From Setophaga petechia (taxonomy: Eukaryota > Chordata > Aves > Passeriformes > Parulidae): 64,000 nucleotides of DNA. Location of the stretch: assembly GCA_024362935.1 (NCBI GenBank), contig JANCRA010000011.1, forward strand, positions 4,960,001 to 5,024,000. Reading direction: 5' to 3'. The translations under genes were made by a program, and so were the position numbers. Positions 36,938-46,629 of the stretch are shown piece by piece; the first letter of the stretch is position 1, and every line of letters starts with the position of its first letter. Below the pieces are notes generated by a model. That model made no database searches, was not told the DNA's origin, and saw only the letters and a list, made by a program, of their open reading frames with translations.

Positions 36938-37382
36938 TGTTCCTACTGAAACTGCTCTAAACCACTCTCCAGTTTTTTACTCACCCTCACTTCTCCCCTT
37001 CCCCTGCACCAGGCTGGAGAGGAGAATTGGAGGCACAAAAGGTAAAAAGCACAGGTTGATAAAAGAACAATTTACTGGACCCAGCAATTAGATAAGAAAA
37101 CTAACAACAACAGCAATGATATTTAATAACAAAAGTGTTTAAGAGACGTGAGGGATTCACATGCAAATGCTCGCCATATCTCACAGGGAGCCACCACCAC
37201 CCTACCCCTACACAGAAGGGAGCCCTTCCCCGTTCCCAGAAAGTTAGGTGGTATAGAATAACCTCCAGGTCCTAGCCATGCCCCTCTACAAAAATTAACC
37301 CTGTCCTGGCAAGAACCAAGACAACCTTCTATAAAAATATAAAATATGTTTAGCATACGTTTTTCAGTGTTTGTCTATAACA
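36938..37382 (-). mobile_element. Solo LTR of an avian endogenous retrovirus, minus strand
   Basis: Read on the minus strand, the segment begins TGTTATAGAC and ends TAGGAACA, so it has the TG...CA ends of an LTR. Inside are TTGCCAGGACAGGGTTAATT near the start and CCTCCAATTCTCCTCTCCAG with CTGGTGCAGGGGAAGGGG near the other end. These phrases are typical of bird ERV (ERVL-type) LTRs. No gag, pol or env sequence and no second LTR lie nearby, so it is most likely a solo LTR left by recombination. I could not find an exact target-site duplication, so the edges may be a few bases off. Family assignment is from motif recall. Confidence 0.7.
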
Positions 37383-40200
37383 GTTTGGTAGTGGAAACTC
37401 CGCCTCAAAAATTCCTTTTTTTTTTTTTGTGTGTGTGACAGGCATTCCTTAAAGCAAATGAATACTATTTTTTTGTTCCCAGGGTGATTTGATAACAATT
37501 ATTCAATTATTCTTTTTGGGTGGGGACAGAGAGCATGTCAGGATGTAGCATAATTATCAACTGAACAAGCAGGGACTGGTTTTGCCAATGCCATACCAGG
37601 AATGACGTAACAGCATAATCACACACTCTGACAAGATCAAGATATATACCTGGCTGTCTGAATCTTGAGAGTGGTTAAGCATCTCAGTGTTCTAGGATGC
37701 TACAGCCTCTCCTGGATTTCTCATACTCTTGTTCACTGGCTCAATCTTCCTTTTGCCTTTTGATTTACAATCCTACTATAAATTCTTAGTGAACAGAGAT
37801 TATATGTTTCTACAGTGGTTGGCAACTGATCCCATTCAGAGCAAGAATTCTCCTCAATAAAAATAAAGACTATACTTTAGGTGCTGGTGGGTATTCCTTT
37901 GCAGATAGGCATAGCATGTAATATCTGAGAGAGGGCATGTATATATGATTTTACATATTAAGTGGGTTTGAATCATTCATAGGCTTCAGGAAGTGCCTTT
38001 AAACCTATTCACCACCATAGTAGCCTTGGAGCAAATGCAATGCTAATACTCCTGCTTAGTGATTTTAAATAGTTTGTAAGCTGCTGTAAAAAATGTGTTG
38101 TCAAACTCTGCAACTAATTTACTACTTCCAGTCTATAAAACAAGGGAAGGAAACATCTGTTTAAATGGGAATGTAATGGCAGTGGGGATTATACTTTTCT
38201 TGTCTCTGTTGTTGTTCATTGTGTTTAATCGGTTTAAATATACAATGTCACTGATTCATAAGTAGTAGTATTTATTAGAGCTTGAGACCCTGTACAAGCC
38301 TATGTAGATGAACATTTTTGTGACACTGCTGGCATTTCTGAAACAAATTAAGCAGATGTGGGAACATTCCAAACATTGCTGAATACATAGTTCACTCCAC
38401 AGAGATGAAGTTATGGCAGAGTTAGTACAGATGACTGGAGCTATCAACACAACTTCTTTGTCCATAAATTCTCTGCAGAAAGGGTTAACACATTGCAAAA
38501 GGCATATCCTGCATGGGAATTTTCGTATTCCTCTGTGTGATTCATTTATTTATATGTGCTCTATGTCTGTCTCTCAGATTATTCAGCCTGTGGAATGCCA
38601 GAATAAATGCTTTAGAAAGGTCAGCCCTGCTTGCAGGGAGCCAGCCTTGCTGTCCTCCGAACTTCCAAAACCCAGAGACTGTTTCTTGCATGTGCTTTTT
38701 AATGGCCCTGTAGAAAATGCACTAGAACAGTATTCAGTGGAGTGTGAAAAGCATTAAAGGGTTTTACCCTGACCATTGTTTCCTGTGAAATGCAAATCTG
38801 GTCCTCTAGCAAAATTTGGGTTTAGGGGCTGTGCCTTGTCTGCTCTATTCTACTTGGTTTATTTGCAGATTTTTCATTTAGAAGCTAAGATAAACCAAGG
38901 TTAACTTGTTGCTTACAGAGAGGAAATAAATAATTTGATATGAATGTTTTGACACAAACAAGTGAAATGAACAAAAATACTGGGGTCACATTCTATTGAT
39001 CATTTCTTACTCTGGAGCATGTGGCATTCTGTTGCTGAGCCTTGAGGACCCTGGAAGAAAACTGGCCAAGGCTTTAGTGCTATTTTATAGGTTTAGACAT
39101 AGAATGTAGATGACATAGAATATGCAGCAGTAAAATAACGTGTGAAGGCTTTTTGTTAATTCAGGAACTTCAGTGGTATTTGTAAGATCATCCAGAAAAA
39201 CATTTAGGAGCAAATCCAATGGAACCAGAACCAGGTAAACATCTGCACGGGAGTGCAAGGAAAGGAGAATGATGTAGAGCTGGGATCTTCCAGAGACATG
39301 GTTGGCTGTGGCTCAGGATAGAGCCTGCAATAGAGTGCAAAAGTGTGTGTACATTTCTTGTGGCAATTTTTAGAAAGACAAGCAAACCCAGATGTATTCA
39401 CAGTTTTAGTCTCCACGTAGAAAAGCATGAGTGATCATGGTTCCTTTTAATTTACCTTGGGTAGCTGGAAAGGGCAACTAGAGCTTGGTGAAATGGCATA
39501 AATGGACCAAAGTCTGGGTATTAATTCCTAACTTCTCTAGCAAATTTTTGCCTTTAACTAACATTTTCTCATCATCAAAACAAAGCAAAACCAAAAAATC
39601 CAAAACAAGACAAAATTCTCTTCATCAAACCATTCCCAAGACTTCATTTGTGAAGTGTCATTCCTCCTGCATGGTCACTGATAGAACAAAACCAACGGTG
39701 GTGCTCCTCTAGTGAGTCATGAGGTAAACAAAGAGCAGGCACTAATGACAAACTCTCAGTAACATGTGAGGACACTAAACTTAAGACTTGAATCTGCACA
39801 ACACACCACTGAGGGCCTACTTAATATTTTTATGAAAAAAAATTAGTTAAGAGAAGCAATTGAATTTTTGCAAACTTGAGCTTTCTGAGTGAGAACTCAG
39901 ATGTCATTCCATGGGCTTAAAATGAATTTTCTATGACCAGCATTTCTTTCAGACTAAGCAGGAAAAGACATCTTAAGAGCTCTTTCAAACATGGGTTATG
40001 TATTTTGGTTTTGTTTTTTAGATCTTTGTATGCATTTTAATCACTCTTCTGGAAAGTCTAAGGCAGGTATTTTGCACTTCATAATGTCCAGTGGCTACTC
40101 CATGTCAAAGGGTGAAATCCAAGGGCGAAGGTATTTACGCCAGAATAAAGAATGTTTTTCTAGCTCAATGAAGACACTAACATGAAAAAATGATCTTTGA
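37383..40200. other. Non-coding stretch, nothing recognised
   Basis: A T-run followed by GTGTGTGT at 37,418-37,437 is the only simple repeat. Open frames such as 38,413-38,757 (114 codons) lack motifs and overlap conflicting frames. Confidence 0.5.
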
Positions 40201-42105
40201 TGTTTTGTTTTAAACACTCCTTTATTTCCTCGAAGACTCACCAACCAATGCAATTTTAAAATATTGTCTTATCAACTGGGAAAGCAGAAACAAATATGTC
40301 CTTTCAAATATGGCTTCTTCATGTGAGTTACTAAATGAAATAAGCTCAGCATATGCATTGCCTCATCAGGATATGAATGAGCCTTTCTTTAAAGTCTCTG
40401 AAAGGCAACCATCACTTTTACAAGATCAAATAATGGAAGGGCTTAAAAATCCTGCATGCAGGCTACTTGTAACACCTGAACAACGTCAATCAGAAAGATT
40501 TGAACCAGTGACAAATGATTCCATTGGTTTTCTAGCTTTGATCACAAGAGGGAGTATTTGCAAGTAATCTTTCCCTGTAAAAACAAAAATCCTGCTTAAC
40601 AGTGCAAGCAATGGGTTTGGGCCATTAACTGTTTTCTGCAATCCTCTAGAAACATCCAAATCAAACTTGCAACAAGTGCAATTTCTTCTTGTCTGTTTGT
40701 AGAAGTGTGCATAATGAGACCTTCAGAAACTTCATGCAGGTTGTATACCAATCATAGTGAACTATTTTAGAGGAAGAAATTATAGTCTTACACTCAGAGA
40801 CAGATTACTGTGGCATAAATTCTTTGTCAGTGTCTCAAAGTAATAAATTAATCTTTCTTCTACTTGTATCTTTCTGCCTAAGAGAGACTGGTCCTTCCAT
40901 AAAGGAAATTTTAATTTCTATTAGTTAAAATCTTTAATTATAATTTTTTCAGGAGATAGAATGTCAAGGAAAGGAACATATGGAGTGTAAAAATAAAAAA
41001 TGGCAGTTTTGGACTAGTGTAATTTAAAGGTCACAGTTTAAAGCTATCTGCAAGTTCATAACAGCAACAAAAAAGTCCTTATTCATTACCAATGACATGG
41101 CTTGCAGCTGTGTTTGGTGCTGATCAGTTATCTTGCACTAAATAAAGGAGAGACAACCCAACTGCTAGAATTAAAAATAAAGAAATAATACCAGCATAGT
41201 TTGTTGCATGTTCAATCCAAACACCTTGAAACCAAGCTATGAATTAGTGAGGGTTCATAACTTTCAGGTAAATTAAGAATAGGTTTTGCCTCCTCTTTGA
41301 CCTATAAGCAGAATTTGACCCAGAGAGGGAAATACTGATGATGCAGTGGGAGTGCAATGATACTTAAAGGAAGGAAGGGGGGAGCCCATATTGTTGTAGG
41401 AATAGGGACCTGCTTGAGGTTTCAAAGGACAGTGGTAGCAGGCTTCATAATTCCCCAACTGCTGGAGTAACCTTTTCCTTATTTAAAAATGTCACAGAAC
41501 TGTTTGGGAATCAGAGGAACATGGAGCAAGGGAAGAAGAAAGAAGGATTAAAGCCACACTTGTCAGCTAGAATTATGCTCTATATAAATGTGATTTTTTT
41601 GAAGACTGTTAGATTCATAGAAAAGTCCTATGAAATCAAATGTGGAAAATTATTCCACTGAAGAAAAGTCTTCTATTTGTATTTAACCATTCCATCAAGC
41701 ATCTGCAATCGGAAGGAAGGCTCTTTGTTCAAACCCCTCAGTGCCAGTTTTTCTGGCCTTCTGTGAGAGCACTTATTTAGCAGTGAGGAGAGCTGCTCTT
41801 TGTGGTCAACACGTACTTTTCCTGACCGCACAGAGGTGTTTTGATGATGCCTGGCAGAGCAGTGTGTCAGGAACTTGCTTACTGACATAAGTGATAGGTG
41901 GGAACATGTCAGAGCCACTGGCATTGTCTGACTGGCCAAATCATGGAGCAGAAAATGCCCAGCCAGTGCTCAGAGGTGTGAGCAAGGATGGTGCCTCTCT
42001 GCCCTTCCCCTCCAGCCACACACACACCTGTTGGCTCTGCAAAGGGCTGGCAAAGCCTGTGCTCTCAAGGATAGTGTGTAGCAGCAGGAGGGAAGAGGAG
42101 CGAAT
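40201..42105. other. Non-coding stretch, nothing recognised
   Basis: A plus-strand frame stays open from about 40,218 to 40,567 (first ATG 40,310) with a balanced composition but no family I know. No splice or promoter signal supports it. The rest has no recognised feature. Confidence 0.4.
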
Positions 42106-42132
42106 AGGACAGGACAGGAGAGGACAGGAGGA
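42106..42132. repeat. Imperfect AGGAC pentamer repeat
   Basis: AGGACAGGACAGGAGAGGAC followed by AGGAGGAG: a short purine-rich tandem repeat with variants. Confidence 0.8.
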
Positions 42133-43816
42133 GGCACCAGCTGTCCATGGCCACATACTCCCTCGCCATCCTCGCAGTTGGAAGGAAGCATTGCTACTCT
42201 CTTAAGAAAGATAAACTTAAATTGGAGAGCTTGAAATGAGTTTCAAGAGCTCTGGTTTGCTTATCTTTGTGCATAGGCTATAATTTCATTCTCCACTCTG
42301 TGTGGGTAGCCATTCTTCTTAATGCCTGGAATAAGAACACTAAAGTAGCTGTGCTGGAGCTAGCCTCTACCTACTGTGTCCCTCTGATGGTACCCCCTCA
42401 TGGAGAAGAGGTGACAAGATGACATCCATTCCTGATAAGTGAAAGTGTTCATGTCTTGGGGTGACTTGGAACTGAACCCATTTAATAGCCCCAAGAGTCA
42501 AGATACAGTGATTTTTTTTCTTTAACTGCACTGGGCAAGTTTTCAGGCAATGATTTAAGAGGGTTTCTATAAAATAATCTTTTTTTTTTTGCCAACCGTT
42601 TCTTGATTTCTATACTGCTTCCTCTTTTAAAGCTACATGCTCTCTTTGTCCCAGGGTTGCCCTTAAAAGCTGAAGTGCAGAGAGAGAATATCCTTTCAGC
42701 TTGATGTGAATTGCAAAGCAGGGCTCTCTCCTTCCATTCTTAAACACGAAGGGTGGTACAAGTAGCAATGCTGACAGTGTACATTTGCAGATGCCACCAT
42801 ATGGGTCTTGAAAAACTAGTTGCACCGATGATTCCCTGCACATGTAGGAGACAGTTTGCATTGTTGGCATCGTCCCTGCACAGAAACAAGCACAGCTTAG
42901 CAGAGCTAAGCAGATGGCACTAGATCTGGTGCCAGGGAAGCACTGAATTAAAGGTTATACCCACCAGGTTTGATGCGGTGCCAGTTTGAATTGGTACAGA
43001 AGCTTCGGCCCACCTGCTTATTGGCCCCGTGACATCTGGCATCTTTTTTTTTTCTTTTTCCCCTTGGACTAAGCTAAATGCAGCAAGGAAAAATGTCATT
43101 TTAAAAGCTAGTTACCAATAAATGGGATTAAAATTCTCTGAAAAAAAAGAAAGCCTTGCAAATGCATTCTGTTTAACACTGCTATATTAGAGATCTTGGG
43201 ACAGCTTTGTGAAGATTATATGATGTAAAATACGGATCTGGGTAAAACCACATTTTACAGAAGGCCTAATGGTCAGGGCGGCATACTAATGAGCTCATGG
43301 AGCTGTTAGGAGTTTAGGGCTATCAGCAGCCTGCACACAACAGCTCAGAGTCTCAGACTGTCACCCTACATATGTTGTCACTCAGAGCAGGAGAGATATT
43401 TTATGCTATGCCACCTGAGTGTGGCTCGTGGAGGTGCCTAACAAACAGCGATGCACCCTGCTAAACTTACTGCCTGCTCCACTTGGATTTCTCCCTCTCC
43501 TTTCTGCTGTCACCCTTCACCTTCTTTTTTTTCTTTTTTTTTAACCAGTCTCTCCTTCCTCTCCACACGTTCACATGCTGTATACACAAATATGCTGCCA
43601 TGGGGACTGTGCTTGTTGCAGAGACTAAACCTGTTTATATGTCTTCTCCATTAGGGATTTAATCCTTGCTCCCTTGGTGTGAAATGAAAGCATGCAGCTG
43701 TATGGCACTCTGGAGATGATTACCAATAGAGCTAAACCTTAGTTTATACACACCATGAGCCAGATTAATCAACAATTTATTGACTCAAAATTGAATCCAT
43801 ACAGCAGTGTTTTTGA
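42133..43816. other. Non-coding stretch, mixed composition
   Basis: No gene recognised. T-runs are present at 42,580-42,590 and 43,045-43,054, and a pyrimidine run at about 43,518-43,541. The stretch 43,260-43,420 reads like ordinary unique sequence with no repeat signature. Confidence 0.45.
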
Positions 43817-43853
43817 CTTTTTTTCTTTCTTTCCTTTTTTTTTTTTTTTTTTT
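43817..43853. repeat. 37-nt polypyrimidine tract
   Basis: An uninterrupted run of T with a few C on the plus strand, ending in at least 20 consecutive T. If it is a retroelement tail it would be on the minus strand, but no body is recognisable. Confidence 0.9.
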
Positions 43854-44407
43854 AAAGAGGGTCTCAGACTGCCTGAATAATTTTGGTAGAGAATTGTCAG
43901 AAAATCATTGAGCCAGATTTATTAAATATCTGAAAAATAGTGACAGGCATTGTGTGAATTCTAAGGCTCCATCACAGAATGGCAGGGAGGTCGATGTGCT
44001 TATAAACTGTAGACATACATTTTGAAATCATCAGTGCTGGTTTGCAGTCTTCATTAAAAAAGAAAAAAAAAAGATCAATTTTGGACATTGCCTTGAATTT
44101 TCCTGGCTTCTCTATATCCAGTACCAATGTTTAGGGAAAAAAAAAAAACAAACCACAAAATGAAAAGCTGATAGGAATGGACAAATAAGGCAATATATTG
44201 CTGAAGAAATAAATGTACTGGGAAACCAGTTATAATGCAAGTGTATTTCACAGTAAAAGACCATTGATCTCCTCCACACAACAACACAAAAAATGGTGTA
44301 CACCTGGAAATTCTTAGGCCGAGAATATTTTGTTATAAAAAAGAGACTAATATTAAACATCCAAATTTTCCATTGCTGACCTTTGAGTTAGAAAGTATTT
44401 GCAAATA
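43854..44407. other. Non-coding stretch with A-runs
   Basis: A-runs at about 44,056-44,073 and 44,138-44,149. No gene or repeat family recognised. Confidence 0.5.
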
Positions 44408-44445
44408 TATCCAAATCCCACTGAAGTCAGTGGAAAGACTTTGTT
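44408..44445. mobile_element. Relic of ancient palindromic sauropsid repeat (core only)
   Basis: CCAAATCCCACTGAAGTCAG followed by TGGAAAGACTTTGTTGG matches the half-palindrome CCATTGAAGTCAATGGAAAGAC. The second arm is not recognisable, so this is a fragment. Confidence 0.4.
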
Positions 44446-45456
44446 GGCTCATGCCTGTCTTTTCTGGACCTTGTTGCTGGTGTCTCTGCCTCTCACTTTC
44501 TCCAGCACAGGCAACTGCGTTGGTGCCCTTCGTTGCAGGAGCTGCCTTGCAAGGCCATTCCTGGCACAGATAGTATTGAGTTTCAAGTTGGACACTGACT
44601 TTTTAAACTATTCTACAGCACAGCTTTGGCATCTGCTGAGCTATTGATTTCCCTGGTCAGAATTTCATGGCTTTCAGCTCTAACCTTCTATATTTGCTGG
44701 TTGTAGACGGCAGCCTCGTTGCACACAAAGTGAAGTCACAAGAGCTGGATCTCTTCTGGCAAGGTTTCAATAAGGATGAAAGTCTTGGAGGTAACTTCCT
44801 TCTTCAACTGCCTCTGAAGCAGCTTGAAATGTGAACTCTCCAGATCTTCAGATTTCAGAGATGAAGGTGTGCAATGGCAGCTCTATTGGTTTTGGTTTGG
44901 TGAAAACCAGGCTGGCCATTTTGTGTCACACTTTATAGGTTGCCAAAGCAATACTCGGGTTATTTCCTTGAGTTTTGATGAATGTCAACACTGAAATAAA
45001 AACAATGGGCAAGACTTTGAATCTTATTCACAACAAATCCTCCTCCTTGTCTTTCCCAAACTTAGGGCATTTATCATTCAGGCCAGTAGCAGTACTAGCT
45101 GAAAAGTAGCTTGTTTGTTCTTGGCATTTTTTTTTAATAATTTCACAAATGTTCTATTTACATGACAGATTGGTAAATAGTTTGGCGACAAATTGTTTTT
45201 GTTAGCTCCTCAAGTTTCTTCATCTAATACTGCTTTCTCAGAAAGTTGTCGATTAATTTTTTTCCCTAGCATTTTTAAGTTATAGACAATATCTCATGCT
45301 ACCCAGGGACAATGATGATGAATTAAAAATAATATTCCTAAATAAAAATAATTTTATTACATATCTGTTTACCGACATAATCAAGGATAGAAATTTCATT
45401 AATTATTTTCCTGAATTTATTTTATTTTCACCTTTAATGGTTTATTACAATTGCAG
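44446..45456. other. Non-coding stretch; distal part may belong to the adjacent Tigger relic
   Basis: No coding signal. The part nearest 45,456 is where the 3' non-coding end of the minus-strand Tigger element would lie, but I could not find a terminal inverted repeat. Confidence 0.4.
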
Positions 45457-46410
45457 TTAAAATTTTCCATCCAGCACAATAATTTCCAACAGTGTTACTC
45501 TCTTTGCCATCTTCAAATTCTTTCCCACTTTTAGTGTCTCATCACCCTTCATCACCCTCATCTTTACCTTTGAACTCAAATCATCATTGGCTTCTCTCAT
45601 GGAATTTGAAATTCTGTCTTTCCAAAAGCATTAAGTGACAACATCTGGATTTATCTGATCTCATGTTGTCTTGATCCAATGACAAAGCTGTGCTACACTA
45701 AGACTTCATCCTCCCTGTAGGAGTTACAGCAGAATCCTGTGCCAAGAGCCATAAAGGCTACAAGCATTCTTTAAAGGGCTTGCTCTCTGCTACGTCAGGC
45801 ACCTACAGTCGTGACATTCCTGCTGGTATGCAAGGGCTGCATTCTTTCCTCCAATGATATTCTTCATTGCTGGTGTTAGGTACCCTCTGAATGTACCTAG
45901 GACAAGCGTTCTCCTTTTGTGCCCCAGCACACCTGGTCTCCTGCTCCAAACGATGTTCAGCCAATCCTTCATTAAGTCTGTAGACATCCATCCTTGGTTT
46001 TGACACCTAACAATTATTCCAGTAGGCAGCTGGTCCTTCAGCATTGTTTTCCGCTTCAAGATCACATACGGTGGCAATTTTATACCATCTGCTAACACTG
46101 CCAGCATTACTGTAACGCACATTTTTTCATTCCCCAAAGTTTTGATGATGACGGATTTTGTGCCTATTTTTCCAATGACGTTATTGGATGGCTCATCAAA
46201 GGAAACTGGTGTCTCATTTGCATGTCCCATTTGGCTCAGCAGGTAATCGTGACCTTTATGCAATCCAATCACGTACTGCTGGAATGCAATGACTTTTTTA
46301 CTGAAGTTGGAAGGTACATGTTGGCAAAACGAAGTCCTTCTCTTTAGGCAAAAACCTTTATGACACATCATCTTTATGCACCAGTCATCAGTGATTTTGA
46401 ACTTTTGCCA
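45457..46410 (-). pseudogene. Tigger/pogo-type DNA transposase relic (DDE domain)
   Basis: The minus strand is open for 193 codons (46,371-45,790) and matches the DDE_1 endonuclease of pogo/Tigger transposases. Visible blocks are ITDDWCIKMM (end of the CENP-B-type DNA-binding part), NETPVSFDEPSN (family form DETPV), LADGIKLPPYVILKRKTM, GWMSTDLMKDWLNIVW and LVLGTFRGYLT (family form LVLDSFRGH). Near 45,800 the frame shifts, giving IPAGMSRL, a stop, then VPDVAESKPFKECL, the third catalytic region. WIK at 45,678 and ISNSMREANDDLS downstream fit the family's C-terminus (GISNALDGTEDDL). The first catalytic Asp is Asn and the second is Gly, the frame is broken and most of the N-terminus is missing. 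It therefore cannot be an active transposase. A domesticated fragment is possible but unsupported. Confidence 0.9.
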
Positions 46411-46533
46411 TGTAATTTGTCATGCATGTGCTATGCCCTGAGATCTTCATGTAATGATTTCCTGTGCAATAAGGGTTCTATCCTTTTTCCTTTTTGTTTT
46501 TAGGTGCATGTGTTCTCCAACTTATCTTTCTAC
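46411..46533. other. Junction between Tigger relic and CR1 tail
   Basis: The N-terminal coding region of the Tigger transposase should continue here, but the minus-strand frame meets stops and similarity fades. The CR1 fragment that starts at 46,534 may have interrupted it. Confidence 0.4.
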
Positions 46534-46629
46534 TTGAGCAGACAGGATGGATTAGATGACCTCCAGAGGTGCCTTTCAAACTCAACCATTCTGTGTTTCT
46601 GGCATTCTGTGTTTCTGGCATTCTGTGAT
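46534..46629 (+). mobile_element. CR1 LINE 3' tail with 16-bp tandem expansion
   Basis: CTTGAGCAGACAGGATGGAT, TAGATGACCTCCAGAGGTGC and CAAACTCAACCATTCTGTG match the CR1 3' end. Instead of the usual 8- to 10-bp terminal repeats, ATTCTGTGTTTCTGGC is repeated twice (46,588-46,619), followed by the partial ATTCTGTGAT. Confidence 0.88.

Noticed and set aside
38413..38757. Plus-strand 114-codon open frame
   Set aside because: No family motif; overlapping frames in another register are also open; consistent with chance.
40218..40567. Plus-strand open frame of about 117 codons with balanced amino-acid composition
   Set aside because: No recognisable domain, no promoter or splice support, and a length expected a few times by chance in 64 kb at this base composition.
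43974..43995. ATCACAGAATGGCAGGGAGG, resembling a CR1 tail on the minus strand
   Set aside because: Similarity stops after about 20 bases and the expected CR1 continuation is absent.
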